Below, in pieces: positions 1 to 7,635 of a DNA stretch of 51,856 nt; the stretch's first letter is position 1; each line of letters begins with the position of its first letter. A program made the translations under genes and the position numbers. The stretch spans positions 1-51,856 of the forward strand of contig CALGBY010000022.1 of assembly GCA_937886445.1 (NCBI GenBank), given 5' to 3'. This stretch comes from an uncultured Clostridia bacterium. GTDB taxonomy: Bacteria > Bacillota > Clostridia > Christensenellales > Aristaeellaceae. The notes below the pieces were generated by a model. It was not told where the DNA came from. It saw only the letters and a program-made list of their open reading frames with translations, and searched no databases.

Positions 1-14
1 CAAGTTATCCACAG

Positions 15-53
15 AAAAAGAGGCTATTGCAGATTTTTGCTTCTGCAACAGCC
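15..53 (-). terminator. Rho-independent terminator after the LytTR regulator
   Basis: Read on the minus strand, an 11-base stem (22-32 with 43-53, one mismatch) is followed by a CTCTTTTT run. It lies 67 bases after the stop of the response-regulator gene and closes the minus-strand gene run. Confidence 0.8.
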
Positions 54-119
54 CCTTCGTGAATTCCGCCGTGGTTAATATTCAAGCAGTGGGATAAAGC
101 GCACGGCGAACAGATGAAA

Positions 120-872
120 TCACGAGAACCGCTTTTCCAGCTCCTCGTACTTTTCCTTGGTGATCAGGGCGTCCTGACGGATGCCGTCCAGTGTGACCGC
201 GTAGGTCCAGCGGCCATAGGGGGTCACATTGCGAACGCTGCCGATGTTGATGATGTAGCTCTTGTGGCAGCGGAAAAAGATTTCGGGGTCCAGGCGCTCC
301 TCGGCCTCGGAGAGCGTTTCCTGCGTAATGTAGCGGTTGCCGTCACGCGTGTAGTACACGGTGCAGCGGTCCTCCCGCTGAACGAGCAGGATCTCGTCCG
401 GGTCCAGAAACACCACGCCGTCCTTGTGATGAAGCATCAGGCGGGAGGCGCTTTTCGCCGCCGGAGCGGGGGATACCGGAATGGCCGCGGCCTTGCGGTT
501 CACGATCATGCGGATGCGCTCCAGCGTGCGGTCCAGCCGCTCCAGATCAAAGGGCTTGACAAGGTAATCAAAGGCGTAGACCTCAAACGCGTTTTCCCGG
601 TACTCCTCGTGGCCGGTGGCAAAGATGATGATGCGGGAGGGATCCTCGTCCATCAGCTCCTTCGCGCATTCAAGACCGTTCACGCAGGGCATGTCCACAT
701 CCAGAAAGATCACCTTGGGCTTCAGGATGGGCGCGGTGTCCAGCACCTGCTGCCCGTCCTCCGCCATGCCGCACACGCAGAAGCCCTCCGTGGCGGCGAT
801 CCTTTTGGACAGGATCAGACGCATGCCGGGGTTGTCATCGGCGATCAGCACACGGATCGCGTTTTCACTCAT
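120..872 (-). CDS. LytTR-family response regulator
   Basis: Two-component response regulator of 250 residues that should bind DNA when phosphorylated. The N-terminal receiver domain (about 6-120) has the acidic pair D12/D13, the phospho-acceptor D58 in FLDVDMP, and K106 in YLVKPF. A linker at about 125-145 leads to a LytTR DNA-binding domain (about 148-248) with the typical FFRCHKSYIIN stretch. Members of this family (AgrA, LytR, VirR types) control extracellular or cell-surface functions. No histidine kinase gene is in the window, so the partner is unknown. It is the last gene of the minus-strand run, 39 bases after a membrane-anchored protein, and is followed by a terminator. Confidence 0.93.
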   Translation of the reverse strand: MSENAIRVLIADDNPGMRLILSKRIAATEGFCVCGMAEDGQQVLDTAPILKPKVIFLDVDMPCVNGLECAKELMDEDPSRIIIFATGHEEYRENAFEVYAFDYLVKPFDLERLDRTLERIRMIVNRKAAAIPVSPAPAAKSASRLMLHHKDGVVFLDPDEILLVQREDRCTVYYTRDGNRYITQETLSEAEERLDPEIFFRCHKSYIINIGSVRNVTPYGRWTYAVTLDGIRQDALITKEKYEELEKRFS

Positions 873-911
873 TGTTGATTTTCTCCCTTCGGATGTCCGT
901 CTGAAAACAGT

Positions 912-1385
912 TTATATGCCGTTTTCCGCCTGATCTTCTCTCAGGGCAAGGGGCTTGCCGAGGATCTCGCTCATCATGATGCCGGAAAGCAGTGTGCCGG
1001 GTGAGGGCAGGGAAGGGGCGGCCGCGGCAGGCGTTTCCTGAGCGGCGGGCGCGCGGCTTTCTTTTCCGTGTTTGGGTAGCATCTCTTCGTGGCAGGGGTC
1101 TTCACCCTCATCGTAGGGTCTGTCCTCAATGGTTCCGAACACAGTTTCCGCGGGGGGATCGGTCCGGGGCTGCGCTTTGGTGCTCATACTGCCGGAGAAA
1201 AGATCCTGCTGTACGGGTTCTTTGGCGTCAAAGGCCGTGTTTTCACTGTTCAGCGGCTGCCGGGGCTTCCGAACGGGCGCGGTGCCGGCTGTACCGGCGG
1301 CATCACGGGCCGCTTTTTTCTGCCTGGCTTTCGCGTTGATGATCAGGGTCACAACCAATATGATCAATACCGGAAGGACTTCCAT
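912..1385 (-). CDS. Membrane-anchored low-complexity protein
   Basis: A 157-residue protein of no recognised family. Residues 3-17 form one hydrophobic segment (LPVLIILVVTLIINA), followed by a basic stretch (KARQKK). That arrangement suggests an N-terminal anchor with the remainder in the cytoplasm. The rest is rich in Ala, Pro, Glu and Gln and is probably disordered, ending in a short helical-looking segment. An AAGGAGAG ribosome site precedes the ATG. It sits between floA and the LytTR regulator on the same strand, so a link to flotillin microdomains is possible but only by position. Confidence 0.75.
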   Translation of the reverse strand: MEVLPVLIILVVTLIINAKARQKKAARDAAGTAGTAPVRKPRQPLNSENTAFDAKEPVQQDLFSGSMSTKAQPRTDPPAETVFGTIEDRPYDEGEDPCHEEMLPKHGKESRAPAAQETPAAAAPSLPSPGTLLSGIMMSEILGKPLALREDQAENGI

Positions 1386-1519
1386 AAATATGCTCTCTCC
1401 TTTCCGGAAGGATGGTTCCGTAGTGCCGCGGCTCTCCTCACGGGTGGGGAAAGCCGCGGCGGATGAATCAGTACTAAAGGTTCCGTACGCTCCCTTTCGG
1501 GAGGATATGGGGGGATGGT

Positions 1520-2614
1520 TTACTTTTTGGGCTGCTTCTGCTCATCCTGCACGGGAGCGGAGGCCTTGGCGATGCCGGTGCGCATATCGGTATCGGCAAT
1601 CACGTTCTGCATTTTGTAGTAGTCCATCGCGCCGAGCTTGCCTTCGCGCAGGGCCTGCGCCATCGCGAGAGGTACTTCGGCCTGAGCTTCCACCACCTTG
1701 GCCTGCATTTCCTGTACGCTGGCCTTCATTTCCTGTTCGCGGGCAACGGCCATCGCGCGGCGTTCCTCCGCCTTCGCCTGAGCGATGCGGCGGTCGGCTT
1801 CGGCCTGGTCCATCTGCAGCTGGGCGCCGATATTGCGGCCTACGTCCACATCCGCGATATCGATGGAAAGGATCTCATAAGCCGTTCCGGCATCCAGACC
1901 CTTGTTGAGCACGGTCTGGCTGATCAGATCGGGATTTTCAAGCACGGCCTTGTGGGTCTCGGAGGAACCGATGGTGGTAACGATGCCTTCACCTACGCGG
2001 GCGATGATGGTCTCTTCGCCGGCGCCGCCTACCAGGCGCTCAATGTTGGTGCGCACGGTCACACGGGCCTTGGCGCGCAGCTCGATACCGTCCTTGGCGA
2101 TGGCGGCAACGGGGGGAGTTTCGATTACCTTGGGCACAACGCTCATCTTGACGGCCTGCAGCACGTCACGGCCGGCCAGGTCGATGGCGCGGGCAGTCTG
2201 GAAGGAGAGGTTGATGCCGGCCTGACGGGCGCTGATAAGGGCGTTGACCACTCTTTCAACATTACCGCCGGAAAGCAGGTGGTTTTCAAGCATGTCGGTG
2301 GTGATATCCAGACCCGCCTTGTTGGCCATGATATAGGCGTTCACGATCTTCTGCGGGCTGATGCGGCGGAAGCGCATACCGATGAGGCGGCTCATCTTGA
2401 CGGGGCTGCCGGAGGCGCGGGCGTTGATCCACAGCATGAGCGGCACATAGCGGGAGAAGAATACGATGAGCAGGATGACAGCCAGCACGATCACGCCGAT
2501 GATGACGGGTAGAGCGACGTCACTGGATGAGGAATGGGAGGCTGCCAGCGCGGGGAAGGCGCACATGGTGAGCAGCAGAGCGAGCATCAGAGATACAAGG
2601 ATCCTTTTTTTCAT
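1520..2614 (-). CDS. floA: Flotillin-like protein FloA
   Basis: Scaffold protein of bacterial functional membrane microdomains (FloA/YqfA family, UPF0365). The conserved core is plain: a hydrophobic anchor (about 33-53), the SRLIGMRFRRISP region, and the GLDITTDMLENHLLSGGNVERVV region. The C-terminal part (about 260-330) is an Ala/Glu/Gln-rich coiled coil with EA repeats. The family is usually about 330 residues; this one has 364 because a signal-peptide-like segment with an ALAAS end precedes the normal anchor. I chose the ATG at 2614 because the AAGAAGG ribosome site is 8 bases upstream; an ATG 6 bases earlier is too close. It lies 21 bases after nfeD, its usual partner. Confidence 0.93.
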   Translation of the reverse strand: MKKRILVSLMLALLLTMCAFPALAASHSSSSDVALPVIIGVIVLAVILLIVFFSRYVPLMLWINARASGSPVKMSRLIGMRFRRISPQKIVNAYIMANKAGLDITTDMLENHLLSGGNVERVVNALISARQAGINLSFQTARAIDLAGRDVLQAVKMSVVPKVIETPPVAAIAKDGIELRAKARVTVRTNIERLVGGAGEETIIARVGEGIVTTIGSSETHKAVLENPDLISQTVLNKGLDAGTAYEILSIDIADVDVGRNIGAQLQMDQAEADRRIAQAKAEERRAMAVAREQEMKASVQEMQAKVVEAQAEVPLAMAQALREGKLGAMDYYKMQNVIADTDMRTGIAKASAPVQDEQKQPKK

Positions 2615-2635
2615 CTTCATTGCCTTCTTTCTGAT

Positions 2636-3142
2636 TTACTTGGCAGAATCAGTGTTAACGATTTCCTTAACGACGATGCGGGCGCCTTCGGTGCGGGCGA
2701 TCCTGACCGCGGTATCCTTCGCGATGAATTCGCCTTCCGATACCACGCTCAGCCTTACACCGTCAAAGTCCGCCATGCCGGAGGGGCGAAGCACGGTGAG
2801 CGTGCGGCCTTCGCGGCCCAGAAACGCGCTCATATCCTCGGCTTCCTTACCGGCGGATTCATCGTTTTTGAGGATCAGCCGGCTTTTGGATAGCTTTCCC
2901 TTGGCGGCGGAGCGCAGCGATATCGAAATGGACACCGCGCAGAGCACCAGAGCGCACAGAAGAACGATCAGGCCCCATTGCATGCCGTGGTTGATCCATG
3001 TGAGCGCGACGCCCGCGCCCAGCAGGAGGCACCCTGTGATGCCGGGAAGCCCAAACCCGGGGATGAAGGTTTCGAATACCACCAGTGCCGTACCTACCAG
3101 GATACACAGCAGGATGGGCAGGTTTTCAAGAACAAACTGCAT
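2636..3142 (-). CDS. NfeD-family membrane protein
   Basis: A 168-residue NfeD-type protein. Three to four hydrophobic segments fill residues 8-82 (including GLPGITGCLLLGAGVALTWI). The C-terminal part (about 105-165) looks like the NfeD OB-fold (GREGRTLTVLRPSG, FDGVRLSVVSEGEFI). NfeD proteins are encoded next to flotillins and are thought to act with them in the membrane. Here floA follows by 21 bases, and an extended -10 promoter and AAGGAGG ribosome site lie upstream, so nfeD-floA is probably a transcription unit. Confidence 0.92.
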   Translation of the reverse strand: MQFVLENLPILLCILVGTALVVFETFIPGFGLPGITGCLLLGAGVALTWINHGMQWGLIVLLCALVLCAVSISISLRSAAKGKLSKSRLILKNDESAGKEAEDMSAFLGREGRTLTVLRPSGMADFDGVRLSVVSEGEFIAKDTAVRIARTEGARIVVKEIVNTDSAK

Positions 3143-3167
3143 TGCGGTTTCCCTCCTTTACGGGCGC

Positions 3168-3195
3168 ATTATAGCACGCGCAAAAACAGTTTGAA
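3168..3195 (-). promoter_or_regulatory. Sigma-A-type promoter for nfeD-floA
   Basis: On the minus strand TTCAAA, 16 bases, then TATAAT (3173 to 3168), with TG one base before the -10 (extended -10). It lies 26 bases upstream of the nfeD start codon. Confidence 0.65.
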
Positions 3196-3236
3196 AAGTC
3201 GTTTTGCTTCAAAACCGCCGTTTCATGTTCCAAATG

Positions 3237-3833
3237 TCACACGGGCAGCTCTCCGCGCGTGATATACGCGCCAAGCCTTCTCACATCCTGCTCGTAGACC
3301 GCCTTCAGCTCCCTGCGGTAGATGACCGCGGCGGGGTGGTAAAGGCAGTAAACCGAAAGCCCGTCCTCCGTTTTGAGCAGCTGCCCGTGGCAGGAGGAAA
3401 TGCTTTTATCACTGCCGAGCAGCGCTTTGAGCGGCGTGTTTCCAAGCGTAACGCAGAGGGGAGGGGAAACCAGCTTCAGCTCCTCCAGCAGGAAGGGGAT
3501 AAAGAGATCCAGCTCCTGACGGTTGGGCGCGCGGTTGCGCACCCGGCCGGTGGGCCCGACTTCTGAGGGACGCAGCTTTACGGTGTTGGTGATGAACAGC
3601 TTCTCCCTTTCTATGCCCGATAAATGCAGGAACTCATCCAGATTTTTGCCCGCCTTGCCGGAGAAGGGGCGCTTCATCTTTACCTCCTGCTCGCCGGGTG
3701 CTTCCCCGATCAGCACCGCTGTGCAGCCCTCAGCCTGCCCGCTGGAAAATACAAGCCCGTCCTCCTGCCCGGGAAAGCGCAGCGCTGTCTCCCGGCGCAC
3801 GCGTTCATACAGGCTGCTCAGTGCTTCCGTCAT
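3237..3833 (-). CDS. Uracil-DNA glycosylase-fold protein without Fe-S cysteines
   Basis: A 198-residue member of the UDG superfamily (COG1573-like). It shows GEAPGEQE near residue 44, RPFSGKAGKNLDEFL, ITNTVKLRPSE, and the C-terminal YHPAA, which correspond to the active-site and DNA-intercalation motifs. The four iron-sulfur cysteines of family 4 are absent: neither the N-terminal CxxC nor the Cys after the NTVK motif is present. Its first 29 bases overlap the end of the neighbouring canonical family-4 gene, so the two are translationally coupled and probably arose by duplication. Whether it excises uracil or another base cannot be told from the sequence. Confidence 0.85.
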   Translation of the reverse strand: MTEALSSLYERVRRETALRFPGQEDGLVFSSGQAEGCTAVLIGEAPGEQEVKMKRPFSGKAGKNLDEFLHLSGIEREKLFITNTVKLRPSEVGPTGRVRNRAPNRQELDLFIPFLLEELKLVSPPLCVTLGNTPLKALLGSDKSISSCHGQLLKTEDGLSVYCLYHPAAVIYRRELKAVYEQDVRRLGAYITRGELPV

Positions 3834-4410
3834 CCGCCGCTCCTTTCTCCGCTTCTTCCAGCTCCTTCAGCTTGGCCATCACCAGCTTCAGATCGTGCCA
3901 GCTGTCCTTCTTTTTGCTTTCATCCCTCAGCAGGGCGCTGGGGTGATAGGTGGGCATGAACCACACGCCCTTCCTGTAAATAAAGCGTCCGCGGTCCCGC
4001 GTGATGCGGATATCCTCGCCCAACACATATCTGCATGCCGTGGCGCCCAGCAGCACCGTCACTTTGGGCGATACCAGCGAAAACTGCTGCCTCAGCAGGG
4101 GCAGACAGGCGGCGGCTTCCTCGGGAAGCGGCACACGGTTTTCGGGAGGGCGGCATTTTACGATGTTGCAGATGAATACATCCTTCCGCTCAAGCCCCAT
4201 CGCGGCGATCATTTTTGTCAGCAGCTGCCCGGCACGCCCCACAAAGGCGAGCCCCTGCAGGTCTTCATCCCGTCCGGGCCCTTCGCCGATAAACATAAGC
4301 CGGGCATGGGGATCCCCCTGCCCGGGCACTTTGTTGTGTATGCCGCGGCAAAGCGCGCATTTTTCGCACGCCGCGATCTGGCTGTTTACCTGATCCCACG
4401 ATGTGTTCAT
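3805..4410 (-). CDS. Family 4 uracil-DNA glycosylase with [4Fe-4S] cluster
   Basis: DNA base-excision repair enzyme that removes uracil. Diagnostic features are the cluster ligands C15, C18, C86 and C102, the motif GEGPGRDED with AFVGRAG, CNIVKCRPPENR, and YHPSALLR carrying the catalytic His region. The length (201 residues) is normal. It starts 15 bases after the small membrane protein gene and overlaps the cluster-less paralogue by 29 bases. The acidic last 15-20 residues, which lie in the overlap, look dispensable. Confidence 0.93.
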   Translation of the reverse strand: MNTSWDQVNSQIAACEKCALCRGIHNKVPGQGDPHARLMFIGEGPGRDEDLQGLAFVGRAGQLLTKMIAAMGLERKDVFICNIVKCRPPENRVPLPEEAAACLPLLRQQFSLVSPKVTVLLGATACRYVLGEDIRITRDRGRFIYRKGVWFMPTYHPSALLRDESKKKDSWHDLKLVMAKLKELEEAEKGAADDGSTEQPV

Positions 4411-4425
4411 ATGCTGCCTCCGTGT

Positions 4426-4686
4426 TTATTTCATAAAACGGGTGTACAGCACCGAAAAATTAGCGCTGATATCCCGCTTCAGCCAATCCGTCATGGAAAA
4501 GAGCAGCGCGGAAAGAACGATGATGAGCACCACGCCCAGCACCACCGCGCAGAAGGAAAGCAGATTTTCGGTAAGGATCCATTTTTCACGCTTTTCTTCC
4601 TTTTCGGCTCTTTCCAGTTCCTCCGGCGTGCGCTGACGCTCCTCCGGGGGATAGCCGTTCTGCTGATCCTGAAAATATCTTCCCAT
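4426..4686 (-). CDS. Small single-span membrane protein
   Basis: An 86-residue protein of no recognised family. The first 40 residues are hydrophilic and charged (many Glu, Arg and Gln), then a hydrophobic helix at about 44-65 (FCAVVLGVVLIIVLSALLF), then a short tail. A GGAGG ribosome site lies 6 bases before the ATG. It is packed between trmL (13 bases) and the family-4 UDG (15 bases) on one strand, which supports it being a real gene. Confidence 0.75.
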   Translation of the reverse strand: MGRYFQDQQNGYPPEERQRTPEELERAEKEEKREKWILTENLLSFCAVVLGVVLIIVLSALLFSMTDWLKRDISANFSVLYTRFMK

Positions 4687-4699
4687 CAGGAACCTCCGT

Positions 4700-5215
4700 T
4701 CACAGATAATCCATCCACGGGGCGGCCTCGTCCTGCCGCCCGGTGAGGTGCCCTTCGCTTACCAGCCCGGCAAAATCATTCTGCCGCAGCGCCTCATAGA
4801 GCACAACGGCTACGGAATTGGAAAGGTTGAGCGACCGTGCGCCCTCCCGCATCGGGATGCGGATGCATTTATCATACACCCGGGATAATAACGATTCCGG
4901 CAGCCCCTTTGTTTCACAGCCGAACACGATAAAATCATCTTTGCCGTAAACGGCCTCGGTGTAGGAACGGGGGGCCTTGGTGCTGGCAAAATGGAAAACA
5001 GCCTGCGGGAAGCGCTCCATCAGCCTGTCAAAGGAGGGGAGCACCGTGATGTTCACCATGCTGAAGTAATCCAGCCCGGCCCGCTTCATGTATTTATCCT
5101 CAAGCGAGAAGCCCAGCGGCTCTATCAGGTACAGATCCGTCCTTGTGGCGGCACAGGTGCGGGCGATGTTGCCGGTATTCTGCGGGATCTCCGGCGCGTA
5201 AAGAACCACATTCAC
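4700..5215 (-). CDS. trmL: tRNA (cytidine(34)-2'-O)-methyltransferase
   Basis: SPOUT-class methyltransferase that modifies the wobble base 34 of certain leucine tRNAs with S-adenosylmethionine. The N-terminus APEIPQNTGNIARTCAAT is the TrmL signature. The knot region near the C-terminus shows FGCETKGLPESLL, IRIPM and RSLNLSNSVAVVLYEALRQ, as in SpoU/TrmL proteins. The length of 171 residues is close to the usual 155-170. The likely start is GTG at 5215, with AAGGAAG about 11 bases upstream; there is no better in-frame ATG before the conserved N-terminus. Confidence 0.94.
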   Translation of the reverse strand: MNVVLYAPEIPQNTGNIARTCAATRTDLYLIEPLGFSLEDKYMKRAGLDYFSMVNITVLPSFDRLMERFPQAVFHFASTKAPRSYTEAVYGKDDFIVFGCETKGLPESLLSRVYDKCIRIPMREGARSLNLSNSVAVVLYEALRQNDFAGLVSEGHLTGRQDEAAPWMDYL

Positions 5216-5236
5216 TTTCGGTATACTTCCTTATTA

Positions 5237-6328
5237 TTACTTTTCCAGCACGGAGGCCGCCATCAGCAGCGGGGCGTAGCCCTTATAGTCATCCGCGCAC
5301 CGTTCCTCGCGCATGTAGTAGGCATAGCTGCCGTCGCGGTAGTTTTTGTCTCCGTAGGGCGCGCCGCCCAGACCCGCCACGCGGCAGATATCCTGAAGAT
5401 GCGGCAGGCTGCTGTCATCCCATGTTACCTTTTTGTCAAACAGCGCGTCAAAGGCCGTATCCGCCGTATCCAGATATTTTTTGTCCAGCAGGCCGTTTTT
5501 CACGCCCTTCGCAAGCGCGTAGGCAAACATGGCGCTGCAGGAGGATTCCTGATAATTGTCCTTTTCACCGGGCATATTCATCACCTGATACCACAGCCCG
5601 TCCCGCTGCCAGCGGGCAATGCCCTCCGCCAGCGCGTTCAGCTGCCCGAGCAGCTTCTTGTACCCCAGGTGCTCCTTCGGAAATTCCGAAAGCACATCCG
5701 CGTGTGCCACGGTGAACCAGCCCATCGCGCGGCCCCACACATTGGGGCTTTGCCCGGTCACCTTATCCGCCCAGGGCTGGGCCTTTTCGCTGTCCCACGC
5801 GTGACGGCACAGGCCGCAGCTTTCATCCAGCGTGTGCTCAAAGCACAGCGTGAACTGCCGCACAACATCATCGTACAGCTCATATTTTCCGGTAAAAGCC
5901 GCCATGCGCGCCATGAAGGGCATGCCCATGTACAGCCCGTCCAGCCACATCTGGCCGGGGTAGATCTGCTTGTGCCAGAATCCGCCCTCTTTAGTGCGCG
6001 GCTGGATGTCAAACTGGGAAAGCAGCGTGAGCGCGGCTTTTTTATAGCGTTCGTCCCCGGTGGCCTCATACAGCACCGGCAGGATGGCGCCGTAGCACAG
6101 CATATCGATATTGCAGGTCTCCTTGGGGTAGGTGGGGATCTCACCATCCGGCATGACATAGGTGTTGGTATAACGGATCACCCAATCCTTTATTTCCTCA
6201 TCCCGGCAGACGGTGCCGGCCATCCACATCGCGCGAGCGGCGCAGCCGTTTTCATAGCACCATTTGTGATAGACGGAATCAAAGGTCATGATCCCCTTCG
6301 CGAGCGCGCGTGTTTTTTCAAAGTTCAT
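5237..6328 (-). CDS. GH105 unsaturated rhamnogalacturonyl/glucuronyl hydrolase
   Basis: Glycoside hydrolase of family 105 (YteR/YesR type, 363 residues). It hydrates and cleaves the 4,5-unsaturated uronic acid that polysaccharide lyases leave at the non-reducing end. Family features are GGFWHKQIYPGQMWLDGLYMG with the catalytic-type Asp, HAWDSEKAQPWADK, SPNVWGRAMGWFTVA and NYQESSCSAMFAYAL, all on an (alpha/alpha)6 barrel pattern. There is no signal peptide, so it acts in the cytoplasm on imported oligosaccharides. A GGAGGG ribosome site lies 6 bases before the ATG. The gene upstream (18 bases) encodes a protein resembling the C-terminal part of tagaturonate reductase, which would fit uronate use. 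No transporter or lyase is in the window. Confidence 0.92.
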   Translation of the reverse strand: MNFEKTRALAKGIMTFDSVYHKWCYENGCAARAMWMAGTVCRDEEIKDWVIRYTNTYVMPDGEIPTYPKETCNIDMLCYGAILPVLYEATGDERYKKAALTLLSQFDIQPRTKEGGFWHKQIYPGQMWLDGLYMGMPFMARMAAFTGKYELYDDVVRQFTLCFEHTLDESCGLCRHAWDSEKAQPWADKVTGQSPNVWGRAMGWFTVAHADVLSEFPKEHLGYKKLLGQLNALAEGIARWQRDGLWYQVMNMPGEKDNYQESSCSAMFAYALAKGVKNGLLDKKYLDTADTAFDALFDKKVTWDDSSLPHLQDICRVAGLGGAPYGDKNYRDGSYAYYMREERCADDYKGYAPLLMAASVLEK

Positions 6329-6346
6329 ATCGATCCCTCCTGCGCC

Positions 6347-6949
6347 TTATATCGCCGTGTACTTTTCACGAAATGTTTTTTCCATTGCGCCGCGCACTCC
6401 CAGGATCTGCAGATCGCCGATCTTCGCGGCAAGCGCGTCACACAGGTCGTCGTTTTCAAGGATGTTTTCACGCCAGAAATCCCTGTCGCCGAACACGGCG
6501 TAAATGAGGGTGTCCGCCGGCATATCGGGGCTGAGCCCGCGAAAGTTTTCAAGCGCGGCGGGGGCTTCTTCAAACGCGTCATGCGGGCCGGCGTACAGCA
6601 TCATGGCAGCGGCGCAGCCCAGCAACATGCAGGGCGTTTCTTTTGAAAGATAGCCGAGCACGCTGTCGCGCAGCCGTGTTACGGCGTTTGCGAGGCGGGT
6701 GATCACCGCGTCTCTGGAAAGCTCCGTCTTCTGGCTGAAGATGAGCGCGCCTTCCTCAAGCAGCTCCTTCGGTACATCCAGACGCGGCATCAGCTCATGC
6801 AGCAGGATATGCCCGTACAGCCGGCGAAAACCGTCATCCTTCATTACTTCACGCACGCTTTTGATGCCCGCGAGATAGGCACCGGGCATGATCAGCGTGT
6901 CAACCGTATCCGCGAGTATCGCGTTCATTTCATCCACAGTCATCTGCAT
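6347..6949 (-). CDS. Stand-alone protein resembling a polyol/tagaturonate dehydrogenase C-terminal domain
   Basis: A 200-residue, mostly helical protein that I cannot assign firmly. The order of segments recalls the C-terminal half of UxaB/mannitol-dehydrogenase proteins from memory: YLAGIKSVREVMKDDGFRR, then ELMPRLDVPKELLEEG, then LSRDAVITRLANAVTRLRDSVLGYL, then ALAAKI near the end. The N-terminal NAD-binding domain and the K-x4-N-x2-H catalytic motif are absent, so it would not be an active dehydrogenase. It has its own AAGGAGG ribosome site 4 bases before ATG, so it is not merely a decaying tail. It precedes the GH105 gene by 18 bases, which suits uronate metabolism. An unrelated helical fold remains possible. 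Confidence 0.55.
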   Translation of the reverse strand: MQMTVDEMNAILADTVDTLIMPGAYLAGIKSVREVMKDDGFRRLYGHILLHELMPRLDVPKELLEEGALIFSQKTELSRDAVITRLANAVTRLRDSVLGYLSKETPCMLLGCAAAMMLYAGPHDAFEEAPAALENFRGLSPDMPADTLIYAVFGDRDFWRENILENDDLCDALAAKIGDLQILGVRGAMEKTFREKYTAI

Positions 6950-7032
6950 ACGCCTCCTTACGCTATTTTATCAGACAAAAATGCCTGTGTAAAGTGAATT
7001 CATGCAGGAATAAGGCGATCGGGTGAGAATAA

Positions 7033-7038
7033 TATAAT
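7033..7038 (+). promoter_or_regulatory. Possible -10 box upstream of the DUF4364 gene
   Basis: A perfect TATAAT stands 61 bases before the DUF4364 start codon. No good -35 is found 15-19 bases upstream, so the assignment is tentative. Confidence 0.35.
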
Positions 7039-7098
7039 ATGGAAGTGTATGCCCGCGCGGGGCGGACAGCCGCTCAGGATCGACACGGAGGAATGCCT

Positions 7099-7635
7099 AT
7101 GTCTTATACGCCGGAACGCACTCCGGATACGCAGATGCGTCTGATCGTACTGTATACGCTGAATAAGCTGGGGATCTGCTATGATACACAGCTGTTTGCC
7201 TTCCTTTCGGACAGGGATCTGTGCAACTGGATGGAAATGATGTTTTCGCTGGATGACCTGTGCCAGCAGGGCTGCTGCGTAAGGCAGACAAGGATGGGCA
7301 AAGGCATGTACAGCGTGACGGAGGCCGGCCGTGAAGCACTGGCACTGTTTTCCGCGCGTGTGCCCGACAGCGTGAAAAAGGCGGTGGAGGCCGGCGCGGC
7401 GGAGGCCAAGGAGCAATTCCGGCGTGAACAGACCTGCGTATCGGAAACGGTGTGTACCCCGGAGGGAAACTGGGAGTCGCGCATGATCGTGATGGACGGG
7501 CCGCTGCCCGCCATGACGCTCACGCTTCCGATGCCGGATGAACGGTCGGCGCGCGCGGCGCAGGAAAAATGGCAGAAGGTGGGCGGGGAGATCTATATGT
7601 ATCTGATCACCCGCCTCGCGGAGGATGAACCGTGA
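7099..7635 (+). CDS. DUF4364 family protein
   Basis: A 178-residue protein of the DUF4364 family, common in Clostridia and of unknown biochemical role. The N-terminal half (about 12-85) reads as a winged-helix-like fold (MRLIVLYTLNKLG, FSLDDLCQQG, YSVTEAGREALALF), which suggests DNA binding or a regulatory fold. The C-terminal half looks beta-rich. I use the ATG at 7099 because GGAGG (7087-7091) is 7 bases upstream; the ATG at 7093 is too close to it. The stop overlaps the GTG start of ispDF by 4 bases, so the two are translationally coupled. Confidence 0.85.
   Translation: MSYTPERTPDTQMRLIVLYTLNKLGICYDTQLFAFLSDRDLCNWMEMMFSLDDLCQQGCCVRQTRMGKGMYSVTEAGREALALFSARVPDSVKKAVEAGAAEAKEQFRREQTCVSETVCTPEGNWESRMIVMDGPLPAMTLTLPMPDERSARAAQEKWQKVGGEIYMYLITRLAEDEP

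Noticed and set aside
5..13. A perfect DnaA box (TTATCCACA) at the window start
   Set aside because: Only one box, no DUE or dnaA gene nearby, so an origin cannot be supported.
1420..1460. GC-rich inverted repeat between floA and the anchored protein
   Set aside because: No T-run follows on the minus strand, so I do not call it a terminator.
4991..6646. A 551-codon open frame on the plus strand opposite trmL and GH105
   Set aside because: Antisense shadow of two recognised enzymes, with no motif and low-complexity His/Arg-rich composition.
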